This document shows positions 34,802-45,133 of a stretch of 64,000 nt of DNA, piece by piece. Each line of letters starts with the position of its first letter. Position 1 is the first letter of the stretch. The position numbers were made by a program, and so were the translations under genes. The stretch is from JAGWAJ01 sp026707615. Its GTDB lineage: Bacteria > Acidobacteriota > Vicinamibacteria > Vicinamibacterales > UBA8438. The notes below the pieces were generated by a model. The model made no database searches and was not told the origin of the DNA. It saw nothing but the letters and a program-made list of their open reading frames with translations. The DNA is taken from contig CBDBMW010000013.1 in assembly GCA_965207595.1 (NCBI GenBank), forward strand, positions 930,001-994,000. Reading direction: 5' to 3'.

Positions 34802-37690
34802 CTACGGGACGACGTCGCCTTCCTCGCTCGCCTCGTCGAGCGGCGGGCGGAACGCGATGGGGATGCGCCCGGCGAAGTCGCGGAAGTGCCGCTCGGCCTC
34901 GGCGTCGCGCCCGAGGCGGCGGGCCACCGCGCCCTGGTAGTAGCTGAGCCCCGCCGTCACGAAGTCCCGTTCGGAGGCGGAAAGCAGCGCCAGGTGCGGG
35001 TCGCGCGCCGGCGGCGCCAGCTCGGCGAGGCGCCGGAAGAACGCGGCCAGCTCGCTGGAACGGAACCAGTCCGTCGTTCCCGCGCGCTCCTCGCGCTGGG
35101 TCACCGGCGCGAGGTACTCGACGAGCGGCCGGTCGTCGGTGTTGATGGGGCCGGGCGGGATCAGTCCGTCGGCCGCCGACAGGTTGCCGGCGTAGAAGGG
35201 GAGCGTCACCGCGAGCGCGGTGGCATCGGGGAGCGGCGCCCCCCCGCTCAGGTGCAGGCCGTTGCGCGCAATCACCGCCGGGTCGAGCATGGTCGGCCCG
35301 GCCGCGCCGACGAAGGCCGCGAACGGGAACGCCGCGCTGAAGCTGCCGCGCCACAGCGTCACCTGCTCGAAGACGTCCAGCATCGTGCGCGCCACCAGGT
35401 CGAACTCGCGGCGCGACACCTGGAAGAGCGGGAACCACTGGATGAAGAGCCCGCCGTCCGCCAACCGCTCGCGCGCGGCCTCGAAGTGCTCGCGGCTGTA
35501 GAGGTTGCCGACGCCGGCCCGCCAGGGGACGAACAGGTCGGCGAGGATCACGTCGTAGCGCTCGGCCGTGCCCAGGAGGTGGTTGCGGGCGTCGCAGGCG
35601 CGGACCGACGCCCGCGGGTCGGAGAAGAGCCCGCCGCTCGGTTCGTTGAAGTACGCGGCGGCGGCCGTGATCACGTCCGGTGCGATCTCGCAGACCACGA
35701 GCCGTTCGACCGGGTGCCGCAGGGCGGTCCCCGCGGTGATGCCGGTGCCGAGGCCGAGCAGGAAGACGGCGCGCGGGTCCGGGTGGGTCATCAGCGGGAG
35801 CAGGGCCTGGTTCTGCTCCTGCTCCATGGAGCCGGTCCCGCCCAGCGTGTAGAAGTTGTTCATCTTCAGGCGCCGGTTCCCGGCCCGCTCCGTGACCGCG
35901 ACCACGCCGTCGGGTCCCTCCCAGGTGGCGATCAGCGCTTCGCCGCGCTCCGTGGCGACGCCGACCAGGGGCAGGCGCGAGGCGTCGAGCGCCGTGGCGA
36001 GGAGCGCCAGGGCGCCGACCGTGGCCGCGGCCGGCACGAGCCGCGCGCGACCGGTCGGCCGCCGCGGCTCGGGGTCCGCACGGCCGCCACGCTCGCGTCG
36101 GGAATCGCCCCAGGCGCTCCAGGCGATCGCCAGCGCCAGCAGGAGGTAGCCGGCGGCTATCAGCCGGATGCCGTTCCAGAGGCCCATCGTCCCGAGCAGC
36201 ACGAACCCGGCCGCGAGCGCGCCGACGACGCCGCCCGCCGTGTTGAGCGCACCGAGACGTCCGATGACGGCGCCCGGCGCCGCGGGGGAGCCCTCGGAGG
36301 CGCGCAGCAGGTAGGGGAAGACGCTGCCGAGCAGGGCGGCCGGCACGAACAGGAGCAGCATCGCGTTGGCGAAGATCGAGGCGATGTAGGCCAGCCAGGC
36401 GTCGCCGGTGGCCAGCGTGCTGAGCCCGGCCGTCAGTCGCTGGAAGGCGAAGGGCGTCGCCGCGACGCCGAGCCCCGACAGCGTGAGGAGCGCCCACAGC
36501 ACGCGCGCCGGCGCCGTCCGGACGCGGCAGAGACGGTGCGCAACGGCGGAGCCGGCGGCCAGCGCGGCCAGGAACACGACGAGGATGGTCGAGAAGGTGT
36601 AGACCGAGTTCTGCAGGACCTGGGCGAACATGCGCGTCCAGAGCACCTCGAGCCCGAGCGCGAACAGGCCGGAGAGAACGGCCACCGCGGCGAGCCACGC
36701 GGGGGAGACCGCCCATGCGGGGGAGGCCGCACCGGCCGCCCCGAGGGCGGTCGCGGCCCGCCTGCGCCTGCGAGCGACTCTGCTGCGCCCCTCGGCGAGT
36801 CGAGGTCGGTCGTCGGCGACGTCCGGGCCAGGCGCGGCACCGCCCGCGTCGATCCGCGCGGCACTGCCCGCGCCGATCGCGGCGCTGCCCGCGTCGATCG
36901 CGGCGCTGCCCGCGTCGATCGCGGCGCTGCCCGCGTCGATCGCGGCGCTGCCCGCGTCGATCCGCGACCACCACCAGGCGACGGCCGCGACCACCATGTT
37001 GGCTGCCATGGCCAGCAGGTAGGCCCGGTCGAAGCCGAGCACGGGCGGCAGCACGAACCCGGCGAGGAAGGCGCCGCTGGCCGCACCGATCGTGTTGACC
37101 GCGTACAACCGCGATCCGTGACGCCCCAGCTCGTGGGGCCGGCGGACCAGGTATTGCCCCAGGACCGGCAGCGTGCCGCCCATCAGGGCGGCCGGGGGCA
37201 GGAGCACCAGCGTCGCCAGGGCGATCCGGAACGCGTTGAAGGCGGCGGGACGGTCGGCGAGCGCGTCGTAGACCGGACCGTAGAGCTGGAAGTAGACCTC
37301 GAGCAGCACGAAGTACAGCGCCGCCGCCGCCGCGATCGCCAGTTCGATCCAGGCGTAGGCGCGTAGCGGCGCGCGCAGGTGCGGCGACCAGCGCCCGAAG
37401 ACGGCGCCGCCGACGGCCAGGCCGAGGAAGAAGACGGCGAGCGTCGTGGAGGCTGCGTAGGCCGTGCTTCCGAACAGCAGGCTCAGCTCCTTGAGCCAGA
37501 GCACCTCGTAGACGAGGCTGGCCGCACCGGAAACGAAGACGAGTCCGGCCAGCGGTCTGCGCCGCGGCACGACGCGGACTCCGGGAGGGTCGGCTGGACC
37601 CTGATCGGAGCCGTCGGGCGACCAATCGGGGGCCAGGCCGACACGTCGCCGGGAGGCGTTCGACCGCGGGGGGGGCGCCGCCGCTGGCAT
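34802..37690 (-). CDS. Fused MFS-type membrane protein and spermidine-synthase-like domain
   Basis: The 962-residue protein starts at the ATG at 37690. Residues 45-260 and 340-570 are two blocks of hydrophobic helices (FVSGAASLVYEVLWLKELSLLFG and LEVLWTRMFAQVLQNSVYTFSTILVVFLAALAAGSAVA are the repeated family motifs). They are joined by a linker containing a 7-residue tandem repeat (IDAGSAA). The C-terminal part is a spermidine-synthase-like Rossmann domain: RLKMNNFYTLGGTGSMEQEQ, VFLLGLGTGITAGTALRH, VCEIAPDVITAAAAYFNE, YDVILADLFVPWRAGVGNLYSREHFEA. The aminopropyl-transfer residues are not evident. Such fused proteins are common in Acidobacteriota; function unknown. Confidence 0.88.
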   Translation of the reverse strand: MPAAAPPPRSNASRRRVGLAPDWSPDGSDQGPADPPGVRVVPRRRPLAGLVFVSGAASLVYEVLWLKELSLLFGSTAYAASTTLAVFFLGLAVGGAVFGRWSPHLRAPLRAYAWIELAIAAAAALYFVLLEVYFQLYGPVYDALADRPAAFNAFRIALATLVLLPPAALMGGTLPVLGQYLVRRPHELGRHGSRLYAVNTIGAASGAFLAGFVLPPVLGFDRAYLLAMAANMVVAAVAWWWSRIDAGSAAIDAGSAAIDAGSAAIDAGSAAIGAGSAARIDAGGAAPGPDVADDRPRLAEGRSRVARRRRRAATALGAAGAASPAWAVSPAWLAAVAVLSGLFALGLEVLWTRMFAQVLQNSVYTFSTILVVFLAALAAGSAVAHRLCRVRTAPARVLWALLTLSGLGVAATPFAFQRLTAGLSTLATGDAWLAYIASIFANAMLLLFVPAALLGSVFPYLLRASEGSPAAPGAVIGRLGALNTAGGVVGALAAGFVLLGTMGLWNGIRLIAAGYLLLALAIAWSAWGDSRRERGGRADPEPRRPTGRARLVPAAATVGALALLATALDASRLPLVGVATERGEALIATWEGPDGVVAVTERAGNRRLKMNNFYTLGGTGSMEQEQNQALLPLMTHPDPRAVFLLGLGTGITAGTALRHPVERLVVCEIAPDVITAAAAYFNEPSGGLFSDPRASVRACDARNHLLGTAERYDVILADLFVPWRAGVGNLYSREHFEAARERLADGGLFIQWFPLFQVSRREFDLVARTMLDVFEQVTLWRGSFSAAFPFAAFVGAAGPTMLDPAVIARNGLHLSGGAPLPDATALAVTLPFYAGNLSAADGLIPPGPINTDDRPLVEYLAPVTQREERAGTTDWFRSSELAAFFRRLAELAPPARDPHLALLSASERDFVTAGLSYYQGAVARRLGRDAEAERHFRDFAGRIPIAFRPPLDEASEEGDVVP
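36843..36965. repeat. In-frame 21-bp minisatellite
   Basis: CCCGCGTCGATCGCGGCGCTG is repeated head to tail: a diverged 24-bp unit at 36843, full 21-bp units at 36867, 36888, 36909 and 36930, and a partial one at 36951. On the coding (minus) strand it encodes IDAGSAA repeats between the two membrane halves of the MFS/spermidine-synthase protein. Copies 3-5 are identical, so expansion is recent. Confidence 0.9.
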
Positions 37691-37742
37691 GGCGCTCCGA
37701 TGATATTCGATCCCGCCTGATACTTGACTGGGTCCAGAATCG

Positions 37743-38225
37743 GTGCTTGACTTCCTGGTGGTGACCGAGGACGCGGAACGGCTCCTGAGGCGGCACGACC
37801 TGCAGGTGACCGCCCAGCGGCTGGCCGTCCTGCGGGCCATGGCGACCCACCCGCACGCCACGGCGGACGAGTTGGCGGACGACGTGCGGGAGAGCATCGG
37901 ATCGATCTCCCGGCAGGCGGTGTACGACACGCTGGGAACGCTGGTCGAACGGGGCCTGGCCCGCAGGATTCAGCCGGCCGGGTCGCCCGCGCGGTACGAG
38001 GATCGGGTCGGCGACAACCACCATCACCTCGTGTGCCGCACCTGCGGCGTCATGGTCGACGTCGACTGCGCGGTGGGGGAGGCGCCTTGTCTCGCCGCCG
38101 CCGACGATCACGGCTTCGACATCCAGGAGGCCGAGGTCATCTTCTGGGGACGCTGCCCCGGCTGCCGCTCGCAGGCCGCCGGCGCCAACACGACCGGCAA
38201 GACTCGCAAGAACAGAAAGGGCTGA
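37743..38225 (+). CDS. Fur/PerR-family metalloregulator
   Basis: The protein has 160 residues starting at GTG 37743 (GTGs at 37758 and 37761 are alternatives). The winged helix is LQVTAQRLAVLRAMATHPHATADELADDV ... SRQAVYDTLGTLVERGLARRIQP. The metal-sensing part has DNHHHLVCRTCGVMVDVDC and FWGRCPGC, giving two CxxC zinc sites and the HHH cluster. It lies 5 bp before katG, so a peroxide-sensing PerR-like role is likely. The basic tail (TTGKTRKNRKG) is unusual. It is divergent from the MFS/spermidine-synthase gene, sharing a 52-bp gap in which no clear per-box is visible. Confidence 0.87.
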   Translation: MLDFLVVTEDAERLLRRHDLQVTAQRLAVLRAMATHPHATADELADDVRESIGSISRQAVYDTLGTLVERGLARRIQPAGSPARYEDRVGDNHHHLVCRTCGVMVDVDCAVGEAPCLAAADDHGFDIQEAEVIFWGRCPGCRSQAAGANTTGKTRKNRKG

Positions 38226-38230
38226 ACGAA

Positions 38231-40450
<2,220 letters not shown>

Positions 40451-40538
40451 CGCACGCGACGCACTCGGACGGCGGCAGTCGGAGCCGAAGCCGGGGGGAT
40501 TCCGGCGGCTGTCCCGGCCGCCGGGAACTGCCACTGCG

Positions 40539-41897
40539 ATGCGGATTCTCCACGTCGCGGACCGGCTGAGCGACCGGGGAGGCGCCGAACTGGCCCTCCT
40601 CGGTCTGCTCGATGCCCTCGCGCGTCCTCCCGGGCGCGTTGGGAGTCTGCGCGCGAGAGAGGCTTCTGCGTCGCCGGTCGTGCGGCGCAGTCTCCTGGCG
40701 GCTGGTCACGAGCAGCACCTGGCCGTGGGCCACGACGACGGCGTCGTGCGCCCGCCCTGCCCGGTGACCGTCGTCCCCGGGCTCGATGCACGGACCCGGG
40801 TCGGCTCGCCCTCGCGGGGGCGTCGGAGTCTGCGCGCGCGCGGAGCACCGGGCATCGCGCGTCCTGCGGAGCAGACTCCCATCCCGCCGCTCGTCGCCGG
40901 GACCGCAGGTCGCGCGGCGGCCTCCGCTCGGCGCCCAGCCCAGTCCTTCAGGAATCCGCCCCGTTCTGCGGCGCAGACTCCTGGGGTCGAGCTCGACGCG
41001 CTGCTGGAACGGCTGCGCCCGGACGTGGTGCATGTCCACAACGTGGTCAATCCCGCCGTCCTGGCCTGGGCGGCCGGCGTAGATGCGGTGGTGACGATCC
41101 AGGACCACCGCTTCTTCTGTCCGGGGCGGGGCAAGTGGACGGCGGACGGCCGCGTCTGCGGCGAGGCGATGGGGCGCGAGACCTGCGCCGGCTGCTTCGA
41201 CGATCGCGGATACTTCGAGGCGGTCCTCGCGCTCACGGCCGAGCGGCTGGACGCGGTGCGGAGCCTGCGGCTGACGGTGCTTTCCCGCTACATGAAGCGC
41301 GAGCTCGTCCAGGCGGGAATCCCGGCCGCCCGGATCTCGGTCGTGCCCCCGGTCGCCTACGGCCTCGACCGGGACGCGGAGGCCGACGGTCCGCCCTGCG
41401 TCCTGTTCGCGGGCCGGGTGGTCGAGGCGAAGGGCATCCGCGAGGCGATCGACGCCTGGCGGCGCTCGGGGTCCGCGTTGCCCTTCGTCGTGGCCGGCAC
41501 GGGTCCGCTGCGCCGCGAGATCGAGGCCGAGGGCGTCGAGGTGCTGGGCTGGCTCGACCGCCGGCGCCTCTCCGCCGCCTACCGGCGCGCCGCCGTCGTC
41601 GTGATGCCCTCCCGCTGGCAGGAGCCGTTCGGCATCGTCGGGCTGGAGGCCCTCACCCTCGGCACCCCCGTGGCCGCCTGGGACAGCGGCGGGGTGCGCG
41701 AATGGCACCCCGGCGGGGAACTGCTGGTGCCCTGGGGGGACGTCGACGGCCTGGCCGCCGCCCTCCGCCGCGCGCCGGGGCAGGCAGTCGATCCGCCTCG
41801 CGGGTTCGCGCCTCACGACCACGTACGCAGGCTGGAAGCCCTGTACGGCGGACCCGCGACACCGCGCCGCCGGTGGACGCAGGCCAGGTCCGTTTGA
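40539..41897 (+). CDS. GT4-type glycosyltransferase with in-frame palindromic insertions
   Basis: The 452-residue protein is a family-4-type glycosyltransferase: MRILHVADRLSDRGGAE at the start, RPDVVHVHNVVNPAVLAWA, the Rossmann core VLFAGRVVEAKGIREAIDAW, and the nucleotide-sugar site SRWQEPFGIVGLEALTLGTPVAAWDSGGVREW with the E-x7-E pair. A DHRFFCPGRGKW...GRETCAGCF cysteine cluster, seen in some GT4 enzymes, is present. Its N-terminal domain is about 80 residues longer than normal because palindromic repeats interrupt it between ALARPPG and HLAVGHDDG and again between VVPGLDAR and VELDALLERLRPD; the frame stays open through both. Acceptor unknown. It starts 88 bp after katG. Confidence 0.85.
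   Translation: MRILHVADRLSDRGGAELALLGLLDALARPPGRVGSLRAREASASPVVRRSLLAAGHEQHLAVGHDDGVVRPPCPVTVVPGLDARTRVGSPSRGRRSLRARGAPGIARPAEQTPIPPLVAGTAGRAAASARRPAQSFRNPPRSAAQTPGVELDALLERLRPDVVHVHNVVNPAVLAWAAGVDAVVTIQDHRFFCPGRGKWTADGRVCGEAMGRETCAGCFDDRGYFEAVLALTAERLDAVRSLRLTVLSRYMKRELVQAGIPAARISVVPPVAYGLDRDAEADGPPCVLFAGRVVEAKGIREAIDAWRRSGSALPFVVAGTGPLRREIEAEGVEVLGWLDRRRLSAAYRRAAVVVMPSRWQEPFGIVGLEALTLGTPVAAWDSGGVREWHPGGELLVPWGDVDGLAAALRRAPGQAVDPPRGFAPHDHVRRLEALYGGPATPRRRWTQARSV
40639..40698 (+). repeat. Palindromic repeat copy 2, inside the glycosyltransferase gene
   Basis: Arms TTGGGAGTCTGCGC (40639-40652) and GCGGCGCAGTCTCCTGG (40682-40698) flank a 29-bp loop. The element adds about 20 codons in frame (around GSLRAREASASPVVRRSLL). 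Confidence 0.75.
40823..40880 (+). repeat. Palindromic repeat copy 3, inside the glycosyltransferase gene
   Basis: Arms TCGGAGTCTGCGCG (40823-40836) and GCGGAGCAGACTCCC (40866-40880) enclose a loop of about 29 bp. It is the same family as copies 1 and 2 and again keeps the reading frame. Confidence 0.75.
40962..40984 (+). repeat. Palindromic repeat copy 4, half element
   Basis: Starting CGTTCTGCGGCGCAG, these 23 bp match the complement of 4675-4697 at 22 of 23 positions. The opposite arm is not recognisable. It ends just before the conserved VELDALLERLRPD segment of the glycosyltransferase. Confidence 0.7.
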
Positions 41898-42066
41898 AGT
41901 CGACGGGCGTTGCCCCGGCGATCGTGGTGGGACGCCCTGGCGGGTGCGGAGGCCGGCCAGCTCGAACCGCCGCGACCTGAGACGCGTAGAGCGGAGGTTG
42001 TAGGGGGGGTGCCCCGGCCATGCGCAGCGCTTGCAGGGCCGGGGCCGGATCGGACGCGCCGGCGGC

Positions 42067-42528
42067 CTACTTCAGCTTGGAGTAGTCGGTGGCGCTCATC
42101 ATGAACACTTCGATGCTGAGCGGCACCTCGTACTTCGCGCGCAGCTCGGGCCAGGCAGGATCGGCCAGGAAGTCGGCGAACACCTGATCGCGATGGGCGC
42201 GGTCGCGGTAGACCAGCATCCAGATCAACGTGTTCGGATTGTCCAGGCTCTGCCACGCCCAGACGACCTCGGCGCCGTGCTTCTCGAAGAGGGCCACCTC
42301 GCCCTCGCGGAAGCGCCGGTGCAGGTTGTCGATGCCGCCCTTGCCGTCCACCTCCGGCTCCGCCGTGTACATGCGGATCTCGAAGCAGCGCGAGTCGGCC
42401 GCGACGTTCTTGGAGAATTCCATCGAGAGGTCGCCCGCCGGCCCGCAAGGGGCCGGCGCGTCGTCCTGGGCGAAGGCCGGACCGCCGAACGCGAGGCCGA
42501 TCACCGCGGCGAGCATTGCTGTTCTCAT
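42067..42528 (-). CDS. Secreted NIPSNAP-family protein
   Basis: The 153-residue protein starts at the ATG at 42528, behind AGGGGACAG. Residues 1-20 are a signal peptide (AFGGPAFAQ). The mature part matches the NIPSNAP fold: CFEIRMYTAEPE, LHRRFREGEVALFEKHGAEVVWAWQSLDNPNTLIWMLVYRDRAHRDQVFADFLADPAWPEL. NIPSNAP domains are ferredoxin-like dimers of unclear enzymatic role. It is a single-gene unit, divergent from the small secreted lipocalin-like protein. Confidence 0.82.
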   Translation of the reverse strand: MRTAMLAAVIGLAFGGPAFAQDDAPAPCGPAGDLSMEFSKNVAADSRCFEIRMYTAEPEVDGKGGIDNLHRRFREGEVALFEKHGAEVVWAWQSLDNPNTLIWMLVYRDRAHRDQVFADFLADPAWPELRAKYEVPLSIEVFMMSATDYSKLK

Positions 42529-42849
42529 CTTCTGTCCCCTTTCCGAATGGTCGCCCGTGTCCGGGCGGCGTGCACACGAACCCTGACACGCGGCGGCATG
42601 TCGTCGACCAGCGTAGCCCAGCATACCTTGCGGGCCCGGGTAGCCGGCGGTCGAGCGAGGAGATCGGCACAGCGGCCGCCCCGTGCGGGGCCGTTCGTTC
42701 CCATACTCCGTCGGCCGCGGCCTGCAGTTGACGCTGCCGCTCCCGGGTTACAGACTTCGCGATCGAGGACGGTCGTCCGTGCCGATCCGCCAGAGGCGGA
42801 TCGAGGAGTCGTCGAGCGATCGCGCACGGGTCGGCGGAGAGGTCCCAAA
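42529..42849. other. 321-bp divergent intergenic region
   Basis: This holds the promoters of the NIPSNAP gene (minus) and the small secreted protein (plus). ACACGCGGCGGCATGTCG and GTAGCCCAGCATACCTTGC are present, but no clear -35/-10 pair or terminator can be picked. No coding sequence of recognisable family is found in it. Confidence 0.35.
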
Positions 42850-43341
42850 ATGAGAACAGAGATTGCCGCGCTCCTGCTCGCCTCGCTGGCGTCGACGAGC
42901 GCGCTGGCCCAGACGTCGTCGCCAGACTCCAACCCGCTCCTGGGCACCTGGACCCTGAACGTCGCGAAGTCCAGCATCGACTACGCGCCGTTGCCGCGGG
43001 ACGAGAGCCGCACGTACCGGGCCGCGCCGAACGACGGGATGATCTTCAGCGTCGAGGGGACCGACGGAGCCGGAGCTTCGTACGCCTACGGATCCACCGC
43101 GGCGGTGGACGGACGAGAGTATCCGATGCCGGGAACCGGAACCCGCAACGGCGGCGACGCCGTCTCCTGGACGCTCGTCGATCCCCGGACCGTCCACGCG
43201 GTCGTCATGAGGATGGGTGACGTAGTGAACCGCGTGGTGCTCGCGGTGTCGAACGACGGCATGGTGCTGACGATTACGGAGAACGGGACCGGCCCGGACG
43301 GGTCGCCGACGCATGGGGTGAGGGTGTACGACAGGCGCTGA
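42850..43341 (+). CDS. Small secreted protein, lipocalin-like
   Basis: The 163-residue protein has a signal peptide (MRTEIAALLLASLASTSALAQ). The mature part begins NPLLGTWTLNVAKSSI and continues with strand-rich text (YAYGSTAAVDGREYPMPGT, DAVSWTLVDPRTVHAVVMRMGDVVNRVVLAVSNDGMVLTIT). The opening GTWxLNVAKS and alternating strands are common in acidobacterial secreted proteins and in lipocalin-like families. Function unknown. The stop codon coincides with the start of a degenerate palindromic repeat. Confidence 0.75.
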   Translation: MRTEIAALLLASLASTSALAQTSSPDSNPLLGTWTLNVAKSSIDYAPLPRDESRTYRAAPNDGMIFSVEGTDGAGASYAYGSTAAVDGREYPMPGTGTRNGGDAVSWTLVDPRTVHAVVMRMGDVVNRVVLAVSNDGMVLTITENGTGPDGSPTHGVRVYDRR

Positions 43342-43385
43342 GGAGTCTTCGCCGGGGATCGTCGCGGGCCCGCGCATACTCCCAA
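43340..43385 (+). repeat. Palindromic repeat copy 5, degenerate
   Basis: GAGGAGTCTTCGCC (43340-43353) and GCGCATACTCCCAA (43372-43385) are mutated versions of the two arms seen in copies 1 to 4. The element starts at the stop codon of the preceding gene. Confidence 0.55.
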
Positions 43386-43474
43386 CCCCGCCCGCAGGTG
43401 CGCTGGGCCAGGCCCGCCAGGCTGCGCTGCGGTGTCGCGAGGGGTGCGCTCGGCGTCGTCAGGAGTGGACGAGC

Positions 43475-44365
43475 TCACGCGGGCTCTGCAGGGGCGGTCA
43501 GGGTGGCCTCGGCGAGGCCGAGCGTCCGGGAGCGGGCCGTCACGCGGCACGGGGCGGACGCCGCCCCGGCCGCACTCGAGAGCGGTGCCGGCCTGCCCGA
43601 AGCCGGGCGGGCGTCTTCCCGCGATGCGAGTGAACCGCCGCCTCCGGCGGGACCGGGGCGGCGCTGCGGCCGGGGCGGTCCCCACGCCCCCACCAGCACG
43701 AGCTGGCCGGCCTCGAGGCGATGACCGTGGTGCGCCAGCTCGCGCGCCAGCCAGGGTAGCGCAGAGAGTACGTCGTCGGGCCAGCGGCGATCCGACCACG
43801 CATCGACGCTCTCGCCGTCGAACTCCAGCGTGAGATCGACCACCGTTCCCGCCGGCGGGGGCACGACGGCCGGCGAGCGCACGACGCCGGCATGGATCGC
43901 GTTGTTGGCGATCAGCTCCGGTCCGGTCGGGTCGCCGTCGCGCAGCACCAGGTTGTGGAGCTCGACGGCCACCACCACCTGGGCCACCGCGGCCACGACT
44001 TCCGCCACCTCCTGCACGTCGCGGCCCACGTCATGGCCGAGCGTGATGCCCAGCTCGGCCTCGACGGCGGCATTGGCAAAGTCGCCTTGGGGCAGGGTCG
44101 TTCCGCTCGGATGCTGTTCGCTGGACCACAGGCGCCCCCACACGGGATGGGAGAGCCCGTGCCGGGCCTGATTGACGGGCGCCACGCAGCCAATCTTGTA
44201 GCCCACCACCCGCTCGCCCCGCGCCTCTCGCCGCCGGGCAACGCGCGACTGGAGCCGGTAGGCCTCGTCGATCGACAGTCGGAGACCGTCGGCGAACGCA
44301 GTCCCCGGGGTGTGCCGGTCGTAATCGCGGAGCATGCGCGTGGCGAGCGTATCGAGGTCGAGCAT
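43475..44365 (-). CDS. 2-keto-4-pentenoate hydratase (MhpD)-like, with C-terminal insertion
   Basis: The 296-residue protein belongs to the 2-oxopent-4-enoate hydratase/fumarylacetoacetate-hydrolase superfamily: AYRLQSRVARRREARGERVVGYKIGCV at the start, the metal site VEAELGITLGHDV, HNLVLRDGDPTGPELIANNAIHAGVV and LVLVGAWGPP. These enzymes hydrate dienoates in aromatic meta-cleavage pathways. The usual short turn after GAWGPP is replaced by about 40 Gly/Ala/Pro-rich residues, encoded by a palindromic insertion, before the normal ending (RTLGLAEATLTA). The start ATG was chosen because homology with the duplicated copy at 45282 begins exactly there. An HpaI-type aldolase lies 1 kb upstream. Confidence 0.75.
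   Translation of the reverse strand: MLDLDTLATRMLRDYDRHTPGTAFADGLRLSIDEAYRLQSRVARRREARGERVVGYKIGCVAPVNQARHGLSHPVWGRLWSSEQHPSGTTLPQGDFANAAVEAELGITLGHDVGRDVQEVAEVVAAVAQVVVAVELHNLVLRDGDPTGPELIANNAIHAGVVRSPAVVPPPAGTVVDLTLEFDGESVDAWSDRRWPDDVLSALPWLARELAHHGHRLEAGQLVLVGAWGPPRPQRRPGPAGGGGSLASREDARPASGRPAPLSSAAGAASAPCRVTARSRTLGLAEATLTAPAEPA
43561..43678. repeat. 118-bp insertion with 14-bp inverted repeats
   Basis: CCGCCCCGGCCGCA (43561-43574) and TGCGGCCGGGGCGG (43665-43678) are perfect inverted repeats. The stretch between them contains further short hairpins such as CCGCCTCCGGCGG. It lies inside the hydratase-like gene, keeps the frame, and differs in sequence from the GGAGTCTGCGC repeat family. 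Confidence 0.6.
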
Positions 44366-44542
44366 GGCGGCCCTGTTCACGGCCGGCGAGGGAGCCTGGC
44401 CAGCTCGCGCCGATCCAGCCGCGCAGGGGCGACTGCACCATTACCGCCACCCCGGGCATCCAGGCGGCGTCGCCCGCTGCGTACGGTTGTCGTCAGGGTC
44501 CGGGAAGGGCTAGATTGTCATCATGCATCGGCATCAAGATCC

Positions 44543-44761
44543 ATGCGGACCATCATAGACCTTCCCGACGACCAGATTCGACGGCTCGGCGAGATCTGCC
44601 GCCGCGAGGGCGTGTCGCGCGCCGAAGTCGTCCGCCGCGCGGTGGCGGACTATCTGGACGCCCGGTGCCTGCACGAACGGGACGACGTATTCGGCATGTG
44701 GCGGGACCGTGGCGTGGACGGCCTCGAATACGAACGGCGCCGGCGGCGCGAATGGTCGTGA
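44543..44761 (+). CDS. vapB: VapB-type ribbon-helix-helix antitoxin
   Basis: The 72-residue protein begins MRTIIDLPDDQIRRLGEICRR and continues EGVSRAEVVRRAVADYL, a CopG/Arc-type ribbon-helix-helix. The C-terminal part (DDVFGMWRDRGVDGLEYERRRRREW) is the toxin-binding tail with the Arg/Trp-rich ending often seen in VapB. It ends 3 bp before the VapC start, the usual antitoxin-first operon. VapB neutralises the VapC RNase and represses its own promoter. Confidence 0.9.
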   Translation: MRTIIDLPDDQIRRLGEICRREGVSRAEVVRRAVADYLDARCLHERDDVFGMWRDRGVDGLEYERRRRREWS

Positions 44762-44764
44762 GAG

Positions 44765-45133
44765 ATGCGCGCGCTGCTCGACACCAACATCCTCATCGAC
44801 TATCTCGGCGGCGTCGAAGCGGCACGGGAGGAGCTCGCCCGGCTTGACGGGCCGCTCATCAGCTCCATCACCTGGATGGAAGTTCTGGTCGGCGCGTCCG
44901 ACGAAGGGGAGATGGCACGTCTCAGGTGGTTCCTGTCCGGTTTCGGGCGCGTCGCCATCGACGACCGCGTGAGCGAGCTGGCCGTGGCGATCCGGCGCGA
45001 GCATCGGATCCGCCTGCCCGACGCCATCATCTGGGCCAGCGCCCGCAGCATCGGCGGCCTGCTCGTCACCAGGAACACCAAGGACTTTCCCGCCGACGCT
45101 CCCGGCGTTCGGGTGCCCTACTCGATCTTGTAG
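44765..45133 (+). CDS. vapC: VapC-type PIN-domain ribonuclease toxin
   Basis: The 122-residue protein carries the PIN acidic residues in order: Asp in LLDTNILIDYL, Glu in SSITWMEVLVG, Asp in RLPDAIIWASA, and the closing LVTRNTKDFP with the last Asp. VapC toxins cleave tRNA or rRNA when the antitoxin is degraded. The 3' end overlaps a truncated duplicate of the hydratase gene on the other strand by 16 bp, so the pair is tightly inserted between two copies of that sequence. Confidence 0.92.
   Translation: MRALLDTNILIDYLGGVEAAREELARLDGPLISSITWMEVLVGASDEGEMARLRWFLSGFGRVAIDDRVSELAVAIRREHRIRLPDAIIWASARSIGGLLVTRNTKDFPADAPGVRVPYSIL

Noticed and set aside
36843..36965. A possible CRISPR-like array
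   Set aside because: The units are 21 bp and directly adjacent with no spacers, and they encode an in-frame peptide repeat.
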